Source of the DNA: Deinandra increscens subsp. villosa
Taxonomy: Eukaryota > Streptophyta > Magnoliopsida > Asterales > Asteraceae
DNA: 64,000 nucleotides
NCBI GenBank assembly: GCA_039602395.1
Contig: JBCNJP010000018.1
Coordinates: 1,240,001 to 1,304,000 of the forward strand
Direction of reading: 5' to 3'
This document shows positions 22,440-33,978 of the stretch, in pieces (within the stretch, counting starts at the first letter, position 1; each line of letters begins with the position of its first letter). The position numbers and the translations under genes are program-made. The notes below the pieces were generated by a model, which worked only from the letters and a program-made list of their open reading frames with translations, searched no databases and was not told the DNA's origin.

Positions 22440-22494
22440 AAAACGGTGCAAAACTTCATTTACTCTATCATATTCTACATTTCCAATCGCTACA

Positions 22495-25092
22495 ATGTCT
22501 TCCCAGATGAAGACTTCATCGGTATCCGTAGGATCTTCGGGCATAAGCAAGATCAACCCGACGTCCTCCTCTGAAAATCAACCGAGGAACACTGGAGTGT
22601 TCATACCAACAGTCACCACATCACTTCCTCCCATCCCAAGGAGAGATGCGGCGAAACAGAAAGGACCACAAATTCCGGTTTTCTCGGGATCTCAGGGTGA
22701 GCGTATTGATCCTGTTATTACTAACCATGATATTTTTGCTTTGATTCAACAGATGAAATCTCAAGCGGAGCAGCAGGAAAGAACCACTAAACAGGTGATG
22801 AAGGAGCTTGAAGAGCTTAAGAAATCTAGAAGCTCAGTCGATGAAGAAAGCCCTTTATATCCCAGGAATCTTGACTTTGGTACGTCGGGATCCCTGGCCA
22901 AAGATCGTCTCAAGTCAAGGACATCAGCTGCTACTAATAAAGGCTCCTCGGCAACTTTCACAACGTGTCCTCCAATCGTCAGTCATCAGAAGCAGACATC
23001 CGAGATCCCGGAAGGCTATTATCAGGATTCCTCGAAGTCGCGTGATTATGATTTCTGGGAATCCCAACCAATGGGGTACCAGAAGTATTCTGCTTCTCAG
23101 CCCCGCCTTAAGGCTAAGGAACCCAAAGGATACCGCTATACTGATCCATTCATCATCTCAGACGCCGGTCCTGCAAGACCTTCAGAAGTTCACCAAGGAG
23201 ATTTCATTCCTATGCAGGATCCTGAAACAACCGAGTTTCCAGTATTCAGAAACTCACGACAAGAGCAAAGTCCCAGAACCAGGGACACATATGCAGGGAG
23301 AATTCCTAACCCTAGTTATAATGTGCCTAACACCACTGTTATGCAGGATACAGGAATTCCACCTCAATTTGTCAGGGAACTTCAGAAACTCAAGGAGATG
23401 ATAGCTAGCGTCCCGGGAATCATCAAGCCTATTCCTGAAGTCCCTCTAGAGAGTCACAGGATATCAAGATTTACGAGGCCCATATGTGACGTGGAGATTC
23501 CGAAGCGTTTCCAGACCCCTAGCATGAAATTATACGATGGGACGACGGATCCCGAAGAGCATGTGGCTCACTACAGGGAGAGGATGGAAATCAACCCAAT
23601 CCCCGCTGATATCAAGGAAGCCTGTCTTTGCAAAGGCTTTGGTTCAACTTTGACAGGACCAGCCATGAAATGGCTACTGAGTATTCCTCCCAATACCATA
23701 ACCTCGTTTTCTCATTTAGTTAATTTATTTAATAATCAGTTTTCTTGCAGCAGAACTTTTGAGAAGCTCACAGGTGATCTTTACCGAGTGGTCCAGAAAC
23801 CATCGGAGCCCCTCAGGGATTATATATCCAGATTTGGCCGGGAATCCCTTGAGATTCCAAATTTGGACATGGCGGCTGCCGTGGAAGCATTCAAAATGGG
23901 ACTCTCTAAGGATTCCCGATTTTATGACGATTTGGTTATGACCCCATGCAGGAACCTCGATGAAGTAAGAAATCGGGCTCTGAGGTTCATTCGCCTAGAG
24001 GATGACAAGATAATTCATCAAAGGGAAGAAGCTGCGAAGAATGATCGGAATTCCAGGAAGTCTGAATCTTCCGGGAAATATTATAACTCCAAACCATACT
24101 CTCGAGGAGATAATCAAAGGATCAATGCCGTAGATGAAGAAGAAGACAATGAAGAATATCCTAAAATTTCTGAATATTGTTTCTCTTGTGATATTGCTGG
24201 TCTAATGTGTGCTATGCAGGACTTAGGAGAAAAGGCTAGATGGCCCAAGAAAGGTGACAAACAGGGATCCTGGAAGGATAAATCTAAGTGGTGTGCCTTC
24301 CATGAGGATTTCGGGCATCTCACTGATGAATGCATTGCACTCAGGAAAGAGATTGGATATTTGTTGAGCAAGGGGCATCTCAAAGAACTTCTCGGCAGGA
24401 AGAAAATCCGAACTCAAGAACCCGAGAAGTCCCAACAGCGAGCAGCTTCTCCACCTCCGGATGCTCCAATTATTCATTTCATATCAGGAGGCTCGGACAT
24501 ATGGGGAACCTCTTACTCGTCTGCAAGGAAGCATGTTAAGCAGTCGAAGACTGAAAAGAATGAGGGGCCTACGAAGACTTCACGGCTAACTGGGGAAAAA
24601 CTTATCTCATTTGATGAATCCGACAGAAGCGACATCCAGGATCCCCATCATGATAGTTTGGTTATTACTCTGCATATTGCTAACTGTGTTGTACGCAGGA
24701 TTCTGGTGGATAACGGAAGCTCAGTAAATATCATTCATTTGGAAGCATTGAAAAAGATGAACGTACCAGAAGGCGACATAATTCCAAGATCTTCAGTCCT
24801 TGTTGGATTCAGTGGAGAAACCAAGAATACGATTGGGGATATTCGGCTTCCTGTTTACATCGAGGGGGTAAACTGTGTTAAAAAATTTTGTGTTATTGAT
24901 TCACTTTCTTGTTGCAATGTTATTTTAGGTAGGCCTTGGATTCATGAAATGAAAGCCGTACCATCAACCTACCACCAGTGCATCAAATTCCCGACGTCCT
25001 GGGGAGTTGTTCGGATAGAGAGCGACCAACAGGAAGCCAAGAACTCTTACCTCACTTCAATGAGAAAAGCAACCAAGCTTAATTCAGCATAG
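22495..25092 (+). CDS. gag: Tat2 gag-protease, 865 aa, ends in a possible readthrough UAG
   Basis: The start is the first ATG after the primer-binding site. The N-terminal ~280 residues are polar. The capsid-like gag follows (about residues 320-520; MKLYDGTTDPEEHVAHYRE, then GPAMKWLL and FNNQFSCSR). Then comes a Tat-type zinc motif WCAFHEDFGHLTDEC (near 24290) and an aspartic protease whose active site is VDNGSS (near 24710) instead of DSGSS, with ILGRPW as the second motif. The ORF ends at a UAG (25090-25092) followed by CAA UCA, and pol continues in the same frame. No other stops are present. Confidence 0.9.
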   Translation: MSSQMKTSSVSVGSSGISKINPTSSSENQPRNTGVFIPTVTTSLPPIPRRDAAKQKGPQIPVFSGSQGERIDPVITNHDIFALIQQMKSQAEQQERTTKQVMKELEELKKSRSSVDEESPLYPRNLDFGTSGSLAKDRLKSRTSAATNKGSSATFTTCPPIVSHQKQTSEIPEGYYQDSSKSRDYDFWESQPMGYQKYSASQPRLKAKEPKGYRYTDPFIISDAGPARPSEVHQGDFIPMQDPETTEFPVFRNSRQEQSPRTRDTYAGRIPNPSYNVPNTTVMQDTGIPPQFVRELQKLKEMIASVPGIIKPIPEVPLESHRISRFTRPICDVEIPKRFQTPSMKLYDGTTDPEEHVAHYRERMEINPIPADIKEACLCKGFGSTLTGPAMKWLLSIPPNTITSFSHLVNLFNNQFSCSRTFEKLTGDLYRVVQKPSEPLRDYISRFGRESLEIPNLDMAAAVEAFKMGLSKDSRFYDDLVMTPCRNLDEVRNRALRFIRLEDDKIIHQREEAAKNDRNSRKSESSGKYYNSKPYSRGDNQRINAVDEEEDNEEYPKISEYCFSCDIAGLMCAMQDLGEKARWPKKGDKQGSWKDKSKWCAFHEDFGHLTDECIALRKEIGYLLSKGHLKELLGRKKIRTQEPEKSQQRAASPPPDAPIIHFISGGSDIWGTSYSSARKHVKQSKTEKNEGPTKTSRLTGEKLISFDESDRSDIQDPHHDSLVITLHIANCVVRRILVDNGSSVNIIHLEALKKMNVPEGDIIPRSSVLVGFSGETKNTIGDIRLPVYIEGVNCVKKFCVIDSLSCCNVILGRPWIHEMKAVPSTYHQCIKFPTSWGVVRIESDQQEAKNSYLTSMRKATKLNSA

Positions 25093-28000
25093 CAATCAAA
25101 GAAACTAGCACTTCAACTTCAGGAAGAAAAAGAATTAGACGTGAAGGAAGTTCAGCTTGATCCTGAGAATCCTGAAGTGAAGGTGCTAGTAGGAACTGGT
25201 ATTCCCAGGGATACTGAGCAAGAATTGATCCAGCTTCTCGCGAACAGGAAAACAACCTTTGCATGGAAGCACGAAGATATGACAGGTATCCCAACTAATG
25301 TTATAACTCACAAGCTTGGTTTAGATCCTACTTTCAGGCCAGTTCAGCAGAAAAGAAGAAAGTTTGCTCCGGAAACTAACATTATCATACAAGAGGAGGT
25401 TGACAAGCTTCTCAAGACAAAAATGATTAGGGAAGTCAAGTATCCTAAATGGCTAGCAAACGTGGTCGTAGTACAAAAGAAAAATGGGAAGTGGAGAGTT
25501 TGTGTGGATTACACTGATCTAAACAAGGCTTGTCCCAAGGATCCCTTCCCATTACCACACATCGATGCTATGGTGGATGCTACTGCAGGACACGAGATGC
25601 TCACCTTTATGGACGCCTCATCGGGATTCCAACAAATTCGGATGGAACCCTGTGATCAGGAGCACACCGCCTTCATGACCCCAACAGGTATCTATTGTTA
25701 TACTGCAATGCCTTTTGGACTTCGAAATGCAGGTGCCACCTATCAGAGACTTGTAAACATGATGTTCAAAGACCAACTGGGAGACACCATGGAAGTCTAT
25801 ATCGATGACATGGTAGTGAAATCCAAGAAAACTGAAGATCACCCTAAGGATCTTCAAACGGCATTCGATATCCTGGATCATTACAACATGAAGCTGAATC
25901 CTTCTAAGTGTCACTTTGGGGTTAGAGCAGGAAAGTTCTTGGGTTATATGGTAACTGAAAGAGGAATTGAAGCCAGTCCTGAGCAAATTAAAGCCATTCT
26001 AAATCTGAAATCTCCTACAACAATTAAGGATGTCCAGAAGTTGACCGGAAGAATAGCAGCTTTGAACAGATTTATATCAAGATCCTCAGCAAAAAGCAAA
26101 GAATTTTATGAGATTCTGAGAAAGAATAAAAGGTTCGAGTGGAATGAAAAGCATGAGGAAGCTCTCAAGTCACTAAAGGAATATCTCTCATCGGCTCCTC
26201 TATTGATGAAGCCAATAGACGGGGAGCCTCTAACCCTGTACTTAGCAGTCTCGGGAAGCTCAGTCAGTGCAGTCCTTGTCAAGGATCATGAAGGTCAGCA
26301 ACACCCTGTGTACTATGTAAGTAAAACGCTTCTTGATGCAGAATCCAGGTATTCCTATCTTGAGAAACTTATTTTAGCTTTAATCATGGCTTCCACTAAG
26401 TTAAGACATTATTTTGAAACTCATACTATTATTGTAAGGACTAACTATCCTATTAAGGCAGTGCTCCGGAAGCCTGAGATGTCTGGCAGGTTAGCAAAGT
26501 GGGCAGTCAAGCTTAGTGCCTATGACATACAGTACGAGCCTAGAACGGCTATCAAGTCGCAGGCCCTAGCTGATTTTGTTGCAGACTTCAGCAGTGACGT
26601 CCTCCCGGAAGCTGACGAGGAAGTCAGGAAACTTGAGAGGCTTGATGAACTTGAAGAGCCTTGGATCTTATACACTGATGGAGCTTCCAATGTCAGGGGC
26701 ACGGGCCTCGGAATCCTACTAAAATCACCTCAAGGGGACGTCTTACCCTCATCTATTTCTTGTGAATTTCAGGCTACTAACAATGAAGCCGAGTATGAGG
26801 CGCTTATTGCAGGTTTACAGATTGCTAGGGGCATGGGAATCAGGTGTATTCAAGTCTATGTGGATTCCTTATTACTTGCTAACCATTTTAATGGTTCTTA
26901 TGCAGCCAAAGGAGAAAAACTCTCGAAATATCTTGACGTTGTAAAGGATTTGTCTTTAAAATTTGATACTTTTAATATAGTTCAGGTTCCAAGGGAAGAG
27001 AACTCGGAAGCCGATGCCTTGGCCAACTTGGCTTCATCTCTCAGGATTCCAGAAGATGTCAAGATCCCGATCACTCATATTCTAACTCCCGCTATTTCAG
27101 ATCAGGAATCCAACAAAGTGGACTGCGAGGATCTTATGGACGTCCAGAACCCTGAAAAGGCGTTGGAATCCTGGACTTCCCCTATTATAAAGTATATTCA
27201 AAGTGGGGAAATTCCTAAAGACGAGAGTCCCAGAGCTTTTCGCACGAAGGTAACTCCCTACATTATTTTGAATAACACCCTATATAGAAAGTCTCTTGCA
27301 GGTCCCTATTTAAGGTGTCTTGAGAAACCAGAAGCGCTCCAAGTGCTTCAAGATATCCATGCGGGAGATTGTGGAAATCACACCGGTGGAAGAGCATTGT
27401 TTTCCAAGATCCTCAGAACCGGTTACTTCTGCCCAACAATGAAGAAGGATGCTATGGACTTCTCACAAAAATGCGATGCATGCCAAAGACATAGCAATAT
27501 CCTCCATCAACCAGCTGAACCATTGCATCCCATCGTCTCACCTTGGCCATTTATGAAGTGGGGGATGGATATAGTTGGGAAGCTGCCCAAGGCACCCGGA
27601 GGAAAAGTCTTTATGCTTGCAATGACCGACTACTTTTCCAAATGGATAGAAGCAGAAGCCTACGTTCAAGTCAGGGAAAAGGAGGTTATCTCGTTTATCA
27701 AAAGGAATATCCTAACGAGATTTGGGATCCCAGCAGAAATTATATGTGATAACGGCTCCCAGTTTATTGGCAAGTGGACTACGAGCTTCTGTGAGAGTTG
27801 GGGGATTAAGATGATCACTTCCACACCAGTACATCCTCAAGCCAACGGTCAAGCGGAATCCAGCAACAAAATCATCATCAATAATTTGAAAAAGAAATTG
27901 GGTGCCAAGAAAGGAAGATGGGCTGAAGAACTTCCGTTTGTTCTTTGGGCAGATAGGACGACTTCTAAGAATGCAACTGGCCAAACACCTTTTTCTTTAG

Positions 28001-28404
28001 TGTTCGGGGCAGAAGCCGTCATCCCTACCGAAATGGTGATTCCTAGAGCAAGAGTTACGCTTTAGGATTCCCAGAATAACTCTGAGAATCTACTTCAGGA
28101 TCTTGAAACGCTAGAAGAACTCAGGGATCTTGCCAAAATCAGAATGGCGTCATACCAGCAAAGGATAGCAAAGTCATATAATAAGAATATCAGGCTCAGG
28201 CGATTTCAGGTTGGAGACTTGGTATTGAGGAAAGCATTTCAGAACACGACTAATCCGGCTGATGGGAAGTTGGCACCTAAATGGGAAGGACCCTATCTAG
28301 TGGAATCCGAAGAAGGAAAAGGGGCATATAGATTGATGAACTTGGAAGGAGACTTATTACCGAGAGCTTGGAATGCCATCCATCTGAAAGCCTATTTTAT
28401 GTAG
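25093..28404 (+). pseudogene. pol: Tat2 pol: RT, RNase H, integrase; one internal stop
   Basis: The frame continues directly from gag across the UAG. RT: VQKKNGKWRVCVDYTDLN, MPFGLRNAGATYQRL and YIDDMVVK (25795-25820). RNase H: YTDGASNVRG (26670), NNEAEYEAL and YVDSLLL, uninterrupted here. Integrase: H/H/C/C finger (GDCGNHTGG...CDACQRH, ~27365-27490), then MDIVGKLP, CDNGSQFIG and GQAESSN. A TAG at 28063-28065 cuts the frame between the catalytic core and the C-terminal domain, which remains open to HLKAYFM at 28404. A short but catalytically complete RT/RNase H could still be made by readthrough. Confidence 0.9.
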
Positions 28405-29673
28405 GGATCCTAACAGGATTCTCACCCTGTCGGCAATCCAGGTAAGTATACTAATCCGATTTCAATTCATTTTATCAATTTCTTTCTAACCATTACTAAC
28501 TTAAGCATCGGAGTGGTGTCAGCGAGGCTGACACCCACCCTTCACCAAGCGTTTGAGTGTTTTGCAGAAGGTTGGGAATCCTACAACAGTTTTTTGGGTT
28601 AATCCCCAGTCAGAGGTTGGCCACCTCTTCTCTGTCTAAGATGTCCAGCACATCTTCTAAGGTTTAAAGGTATTCACCTTTCTCAAGTTCGGGTAAACGC
28701 CTGTGACGCACGACCCTCGCCTGGAGCGCAAGTAATCACTCAGGGTGCTCAAGGTGGCCGGACCAGTCCATTCTTAGGGGTGGCTGATAATCTTGTCACT
28801 GGAGGCCTCCGAGTGGATTCCTAAGGTTTTTAACACTTACGTGTTAACAATTGGTTTGGCATTTTCATGTCACTAAGCGGGTTTAACCCCAGTTTCTTTG
28901 GGCTAGTCCCCAGTTTATTCGGGAATAACCCCAGTTTCTTTGGGCTAGTCCCCAGTTTATTCGGGAGTAACCCCAGTTTCTTTGGGCTAGTCCCCAGTTT
29001 ATTCGGGAATAACCCCAGTTTCTTTGGGCTCGTCCCCAGTATTTAACTTGGAATCTAAAACCTACTAGATCCCAGTCGGGAGAAGGTTTAGAACATAAGT
29101 AATCTTAACTTATTATTTGAATTCCTATTTAACAGGTTTGAGAATCCTGAAGAATTGGGAATCCTGATCAGGAAGATAAGAAAGTGGAGAGACTTTATTT
29201 TTCAATATACTTTACGCTTTGGGTCCTACAAAATCTAAACATGTGACATTCTTTTATAAGAGAAAGGTTTGTTTTGGATCCATTAAGGTGGTGGATTCAA
29301 GAAAGATTCTTTTTATATTTTTTTTTGTGGAGCCCAAACATATACTTTGTTTAAGTCAACGCAAGAACTATTTTTATAAACTTAAATGAAATGACAAGTA
29401 TTGATTAAACCTACCATACCATTCGTTATTATAAACAAAAGAGGAAAAGCATCCCAGGTTTCGTCCTGAAAATCTCAGGATCCCTCCACCTGGGAGGCTT
29501 GATTGTCTGGGTTCTGAGATCCCGGGTTTCGTCTTGAAAAGTTCAAGATCCCTCCACCCGGAATCCCATCATTGTTAGTTGTCGTTTAGTGTGCAGGAAA
29601 CATAAAGAAACATTGTTTGAAACATCAAAACATCATCAAAAAGTGGAAATAACCGGCGGCACCTCAAGGTTCT
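28405..29673 (+). other. Tat2 spacer between pol and antisense gene
   Basis: No gene is visible. It contains the 42-bp tandem repeat at 28887-29040 and many GGATTCC/GAATCC words. The 3' end of the antisense gene lies at its right edge. Confidence 0.6.
28887..29040 (+). repeat. 42-bp tandem repeat, ~3.5 copies
   Basis: Each unit is two related 21-mers: CCCCAGTTTCTTTGGGCTAGT and CCCCAGTTTATTCGGGAATAA. Copies differ at only a few bases. The array lies between pol and the antisense gene of Tat2. Confidence 0.9.
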
Positions 29674-29774
29674 TCATCGTTGGAGGTCTTGGAGAATCCC
29701 TCCACCTCTTTCCCCTTGTTCTCGCCAGGATGACCGGTCATCTCCACTGTCAACTTCTTCTCTCCTCCCTCCTG
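29674..29774 (-). pseudogene. Tat2 antisense gene, C-terminal tail cut off by Tat3
   Basis: On the minus strand, after the CTTCA duplication, an open acidic tail (QEGGEEVDSGDDRSSW...) runs to TGA at 29676-29674. It joins in frame with the exon ending at 40681 (DELLK) once Tat3 and one CTTCA copy are removed. Confidence 0.8.
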
Positions 29775-29779
29775 CTTCA

Positions 29780-30665
29780 TGTTTTGGCTAAAAATTACTT
29801 AAGTTGAATTAGCAAAGTTTGAACCAAATTTTGAATGTGAGGTTAGGTGTCTCTAATTCAGATGCGAAAACGATTTGAAATAATCCTGGGACAACAGTAG
29901 AATTCCAGGGTCAAATAACTAGAATCCTGGGTAAAAACTTAGGTCTATTTATGAAATCAGTTGAGAAACTTTATCAACACAAATGTAACCAAAAATGTAA
30001 GTAGGAACACCGAGATTTTGACTAGGGAAAAGCCCTTAACCCTTAGATGTCTCTAAGGCGCCGCCGGCATAAAAACCCCGGGTAGCGATAACACACGCTA
30101 CCAATTTATTGATCACTGAAAAAGTCGAGTACAATGTGTTCGCAAAGAGAATAATACGAGAATACAATCAGTAAAGCTCGAATGAGCTGAAAATGAATGA
30201 CTAAAGGTCCTATTTATACTCCGAGAGCTCCAAGGACTCGTCCGATATTCCAGGGGTTTTCAACTGTTCTTCCGATATTCCAGGGATCCTCCCTCCAACG
30301 TCTCTTTCCGTTAGTTGACCGAGTTTCCTGCCAACTGACTTTGACCACGTGCTAAATGAGTCTTCGGCTTTCCTTATTCGACCGTTTGAGTGACTTTGTC
30401 AACCTGTTGTCTCTTAGATAAAAGCACGAGATACGTTAGTAACGAAATCCTAGCATGCAGGGTCATATCCACATGCTGGGTCATTGTAAAAATAAGGGCA
30501 ATCCTTGGATTAGATCATATAAGTGTAAATTAAAATAAAGGTAAACCTTCCCGTTTGATGTTAATCATCCTGGGTCATCGAACATTACCTGTCAACATCC
30601 AGGGTCATACAATTCCTAGGTAATACCTGCCCCTGGATTATTAGCCGAGAATTCAGGGTATAACA
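29780..30665 (-). repeat. Tat3 3' LTR (886 bp)
   Basis: Plus-strand text TGTTTTGGC...GGTATAACA. It abuts the minus-strand polypurine tract (30666-30683, core TTTGGGGGCAAT). Six substitutions separate it from 39795-40680. Confidence 0.95.
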
Positions 30666-30961
30666 ATTGCCCCCAAATTTTCGCAAGTGGATAGAACTTA
30701 CAGCTGTGAAAATTTGAATTTTTGGGTCACATCACCCCTTATCTTTAATCGTGTCCGTTAATTTCGCATCCATGATGCCACGTCTCGAGCGACCTCCCAT
30801 CACCTCTGTAACTTCTTCTTTTCTTTAAATACTACCTTTAACCCCTCCTCTCTTTTCACACAAATTTCTTGAGAGCAAGGGTTTTCCTCCGACGCTTCCA
30901 GCTTCCGATTTTCTCCATTCAGGTAAACTTCTGCTCCAAACTTTTCCATCATTCCCCGATC
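30666..30961 (+). promoter_or_regulatory. Promoter and leader of the Tat3 antisense gene
   Basis: Contains the polypurine tract of Tat3 and a TATA-like TTTAAATAC (30824-30832), about 130 bases before the ATG at 30962. The Tat2 copy has a matching TTAAATACT at 42488-42496 (minus strand), 124 bases before its ATG. Confidence 0.45.
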
Positions 30962-32711
30962 ATGACCCGTAAGAAAATACGAGCAGAGATGACGGCTGAG
31001 GAGACTGGAATCGAGGATTTCCTCGATCAGTTTTACTTGCAGAGCCGAGCGCTCGAAGCTTGCACCTTTACCGACGACGACATTGCTGCATTGTTGTCGT
31101 CGGGCCTTTTCCCCGAATCCGCTGAGATCAGACCCTTTGACAAAAGAGTTCGATCGGATTTCTGTTCTGAGACCTGGGTCTGCTTTCCTTTCACTCCTTT
31201 CTCCATGGGTCTTTCCTATCCTTTCTCCGGCCTCCTGGCCGAGTTTTTCAAGGCCACCGGTCTTGCCTACGCCCAAACCCTACCTATTATTTGGAGGATC
31301 CTGGGTACCATTGATCGGTTGAACAATGAGTTTGATTCCCTGGTTGGTCTGCCTGAGCTGGCCCTGGGTTATGAACTCAAATCTCACGGCAACAATCGAT
31401 TTCTATTCAAAGCCCTGAGTAAAGAGGTTCAGATGATTCCTCGGGCTTCCTTTTTTGAGGAATGGAAAGGGAAATTTTTCTTTGTCAAGAGGTCCACAAT
31501 TCCAGGAGGGATGAGCCTTCCAGTTAGATGGAGAGTAGATGGTAGGTTTTTACCTGCATTAGGGATTAGGATTTTATTCTATTCAAATACTGACCTTGGA
31601 ATTTTGTTCTGCAGTTCCTAGCTTAAGCTCCATTGGACCCGCAAATTCTGGGACGTTCGAGAGATTTGAAGCTTTCCTCAGCATCAACGAAGTGGACCGA
31701 GAATTCAGGACGGACCTCCACCTAGCTGCTTCATCTACCTCCCACAGCATGTCAAGTTGTAAGTATCTTGGTACTCTGCCTTTCGGACCTAGGATTTTCT
31801 CTGGATTCTGTTAATTTCTTATGCTTTTTCAGCTGCTGCCACTCCTGTCAACCTGGAAAACATTGATCTGGACGACTTTCTGCTAGGTGACTCCGAGCAG
31901 GACCTGCAAGTCATTACCTCTGTGAAGACCGAACCTATGACGGCTCCCAAAGCTCCTCCCTCCAGGACCTCTGGTACTAAGCGCAAGACCAGGGCCACTG
32001 CCACTGCTTCTGCTCCCGCTGTGCAATCTCTGGAGAACCTGGATGCCGCCGAGCTCCGTGCCCATGCCGAGGCCTCTTCCCGTCAAGTAAGTTAATCCTG
32101 GGTACCCCTGAATTTTCTACACGGTAAACAATTCAAGGTCATAAATGTTAATAGCATTACCTTCTCTTGCAGATTGCTAGCCGATTCGTGGAGATGGTCT
32201 GGGCCGCTGAGAAGCGAGCCCAGGATGCTGAGGCTGCTGCTAAGAAGGAAGTTACTGCCCTGACCAAGGAGCTGAACTCGCTCAGGATAGTGGCCAACAA
32301 GAACCTGGGTCTAGTGCATGATCTCGAGAAGAAGGCAGTGGAGGCACGGGCTGCGCATGAGTCTGCCTTAGCCGCTAAGGGCGATGAAGGCAAGCTCATC
32401 GCTCGCATCTCCCTTTTCCAGTGCAGGCTGAAAATGGCGAAGGAGGCAAGGGATTTGGGGTTTCAGAACCCCAACTGGGATGTGTCCGACTGGCAAAGAT
32501 ACTGCGCAATTTAGGCGCCACCATCCCTGCAGGGTGTGACCCTGAAATCGGCCCTGGATCCAGCAAAAGCACCCCATCCAAGGGCTCTGCTGGTCACGCC
32601 ATGGATATCGACCAGCCCAAGGGAGGAGAGCAGCCGACCCAGGACCCGAAGGCAGCAGAGAAGGCAACGGAGGAGAAGGAAGCGAAGGAGGTGCCCCAGG
32701 ATGAAGCTTGA
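30962..32711 (+). pseudogene. Tat3 antisense gene, 4 exons, late frameshift
   Basis: Exons 30962-31541, 31615-31758, 31833-32086 and 32173-32711, all with GT-AG borders and consistent phases. Exon 1 carries the PF04195-like domain (VCFPFTPFSMGLSYPF, then GLAYAQTLPIIWRIL). Exon 3 has an acidic motif and a basic tract (GTKRKTRA). Exon 4 is an Ala/Lys/Glu-rich coiled coil. Near 32500 one base is missing, so the frame stops at 32514; the correct tail (GCDPEIGPG...) continues in another frame to 32711. It lies opposite to Tat3 gag-pol, as in Tat1 and Tat2. Confidence 0.75.
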
Positions 32712-33978
32712 AGAACAGGGGTCACCTTTTTATATTTTGTGGTTCATGTTTGTTTGAAAACAATTTTATTTTTATGCATGTGATGGTATACCGGATGATG
32801 TTTCCCGGTACATATTTTGTTTAAGACAATGGCCCACCCCTGGATGCTATATCCAGGGTCTTTTGACATGTCCCAGCCTGGGAAGTCCGGAGCTTTTCCG
32901 GGCCCAGGTTGGGTCTTATTAATATAACTGCTTTATTTACATACCTGTGTTTGACATATTTGAATGATATTTGCAATGTATGGAATGGTTCTAGGGTTTA
33001 CCTTGATAATCCTGGGTTGCCCCCAGGACCTTAGGATTCCTCGTAGCTATAGCAGACTTGTGAATGTTTCCTGTAATAGGAACATATCAATCAGAATTAA
33101 CTAGACAAGGAGTTAATCTTCTTGGGCTTTGACCGTTATGACCCTGGATTAGATTAATAATCCTGGGCCACTAGGTAATCTTTGAATTGTTTCTGGGGTC
33201 AAGCCCTTAAATACTGGGGTCAAACCCGGTGCCGTACTGGCGAACTGGGGTCAAGCCCGGTGCCGTGATGGCGAATTCTAGGGACCACCTCAAGCCGTAC
33301 TGGCGAACTAGGGTATTGCCTCGGGTGTCTTAAGTTGGTACGTTAGCACCAATCCGTCTTGAAAACGCGTTAATCGTTTTAAACCTTGAGAGATCCGCAT
33401 ATGTCCCTGGATTGCAAGGTTGCCACCAATGCTGTTAACACGGATGATCTCACAATCCCAGGGTTTCATACTTGGGTCACGTGCGTCTCGGGCGAGGCAA
33501 AAATTGCCAACATGCGCTCCAGGCGAGGCGTGATAGCCCATATTCGGATGAAGGACGTATAATCCTTAAACCTTAGGAATGGGTTTAAAATTTACCCATA
33601 CGGAAGTGAGATGGCCAATCCCAATACTTAGGAGAAATACATTTGTTGCATTTGATTTGGAGTACCTTGAGTATTCTTTGCTTCGTATGCCTTGAATTTC
33701 CGAACATCCTGCACCTTGAATACCTTGAATCCTGGGATACCCTGGATTTTAGGCAATCCGTCTTGCAAAACATAGATCTTAGCGAATTCAAAACATTAAA
33801 TAACAAAATTAAAAAAAAAATGAAACGTAACACGTAATTAATATCAGAGACTAAATAATGGACGTAAAACACATAAGGAAAATGAGTAAATTGAGTGAAA
33901 AGAACTGACCTGAATTTCCATTGCAAAATTTCAAAATAAAACACATACGTGAGCAAGTGAATCCTGGGACAGTAGGCC
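32712..33978 (-). other. Tat3 spacer between antisense gene and pol
   Basis: No gene is visible. Rich in CCTGGG/CCCAGG words. An imperfect ~31-bp tandem repeat built on TGGGGTCAAgCCCGGTGCCGT and TGGCGAA lies at 33192-33313. A second short repeat of ACCTTGAAT words lies near 33660-33740. Confidence 0.6.

Noticed and set aside
28063..28065. Second programmed readthrough stop in Tat2 pol
   Set aside because: The context after this TAG is GAT TCC, not the CAR YYA motif, and Tat3 and Tat1 have sense codons around this position. A private nonsense mutation is more likely.
28887..29040. CRISPR-like array (regular repeats)
   Set aside because: There are no unique spacers between identical repeats; it is a plain 42-bp tandem repeat in plant DNA.
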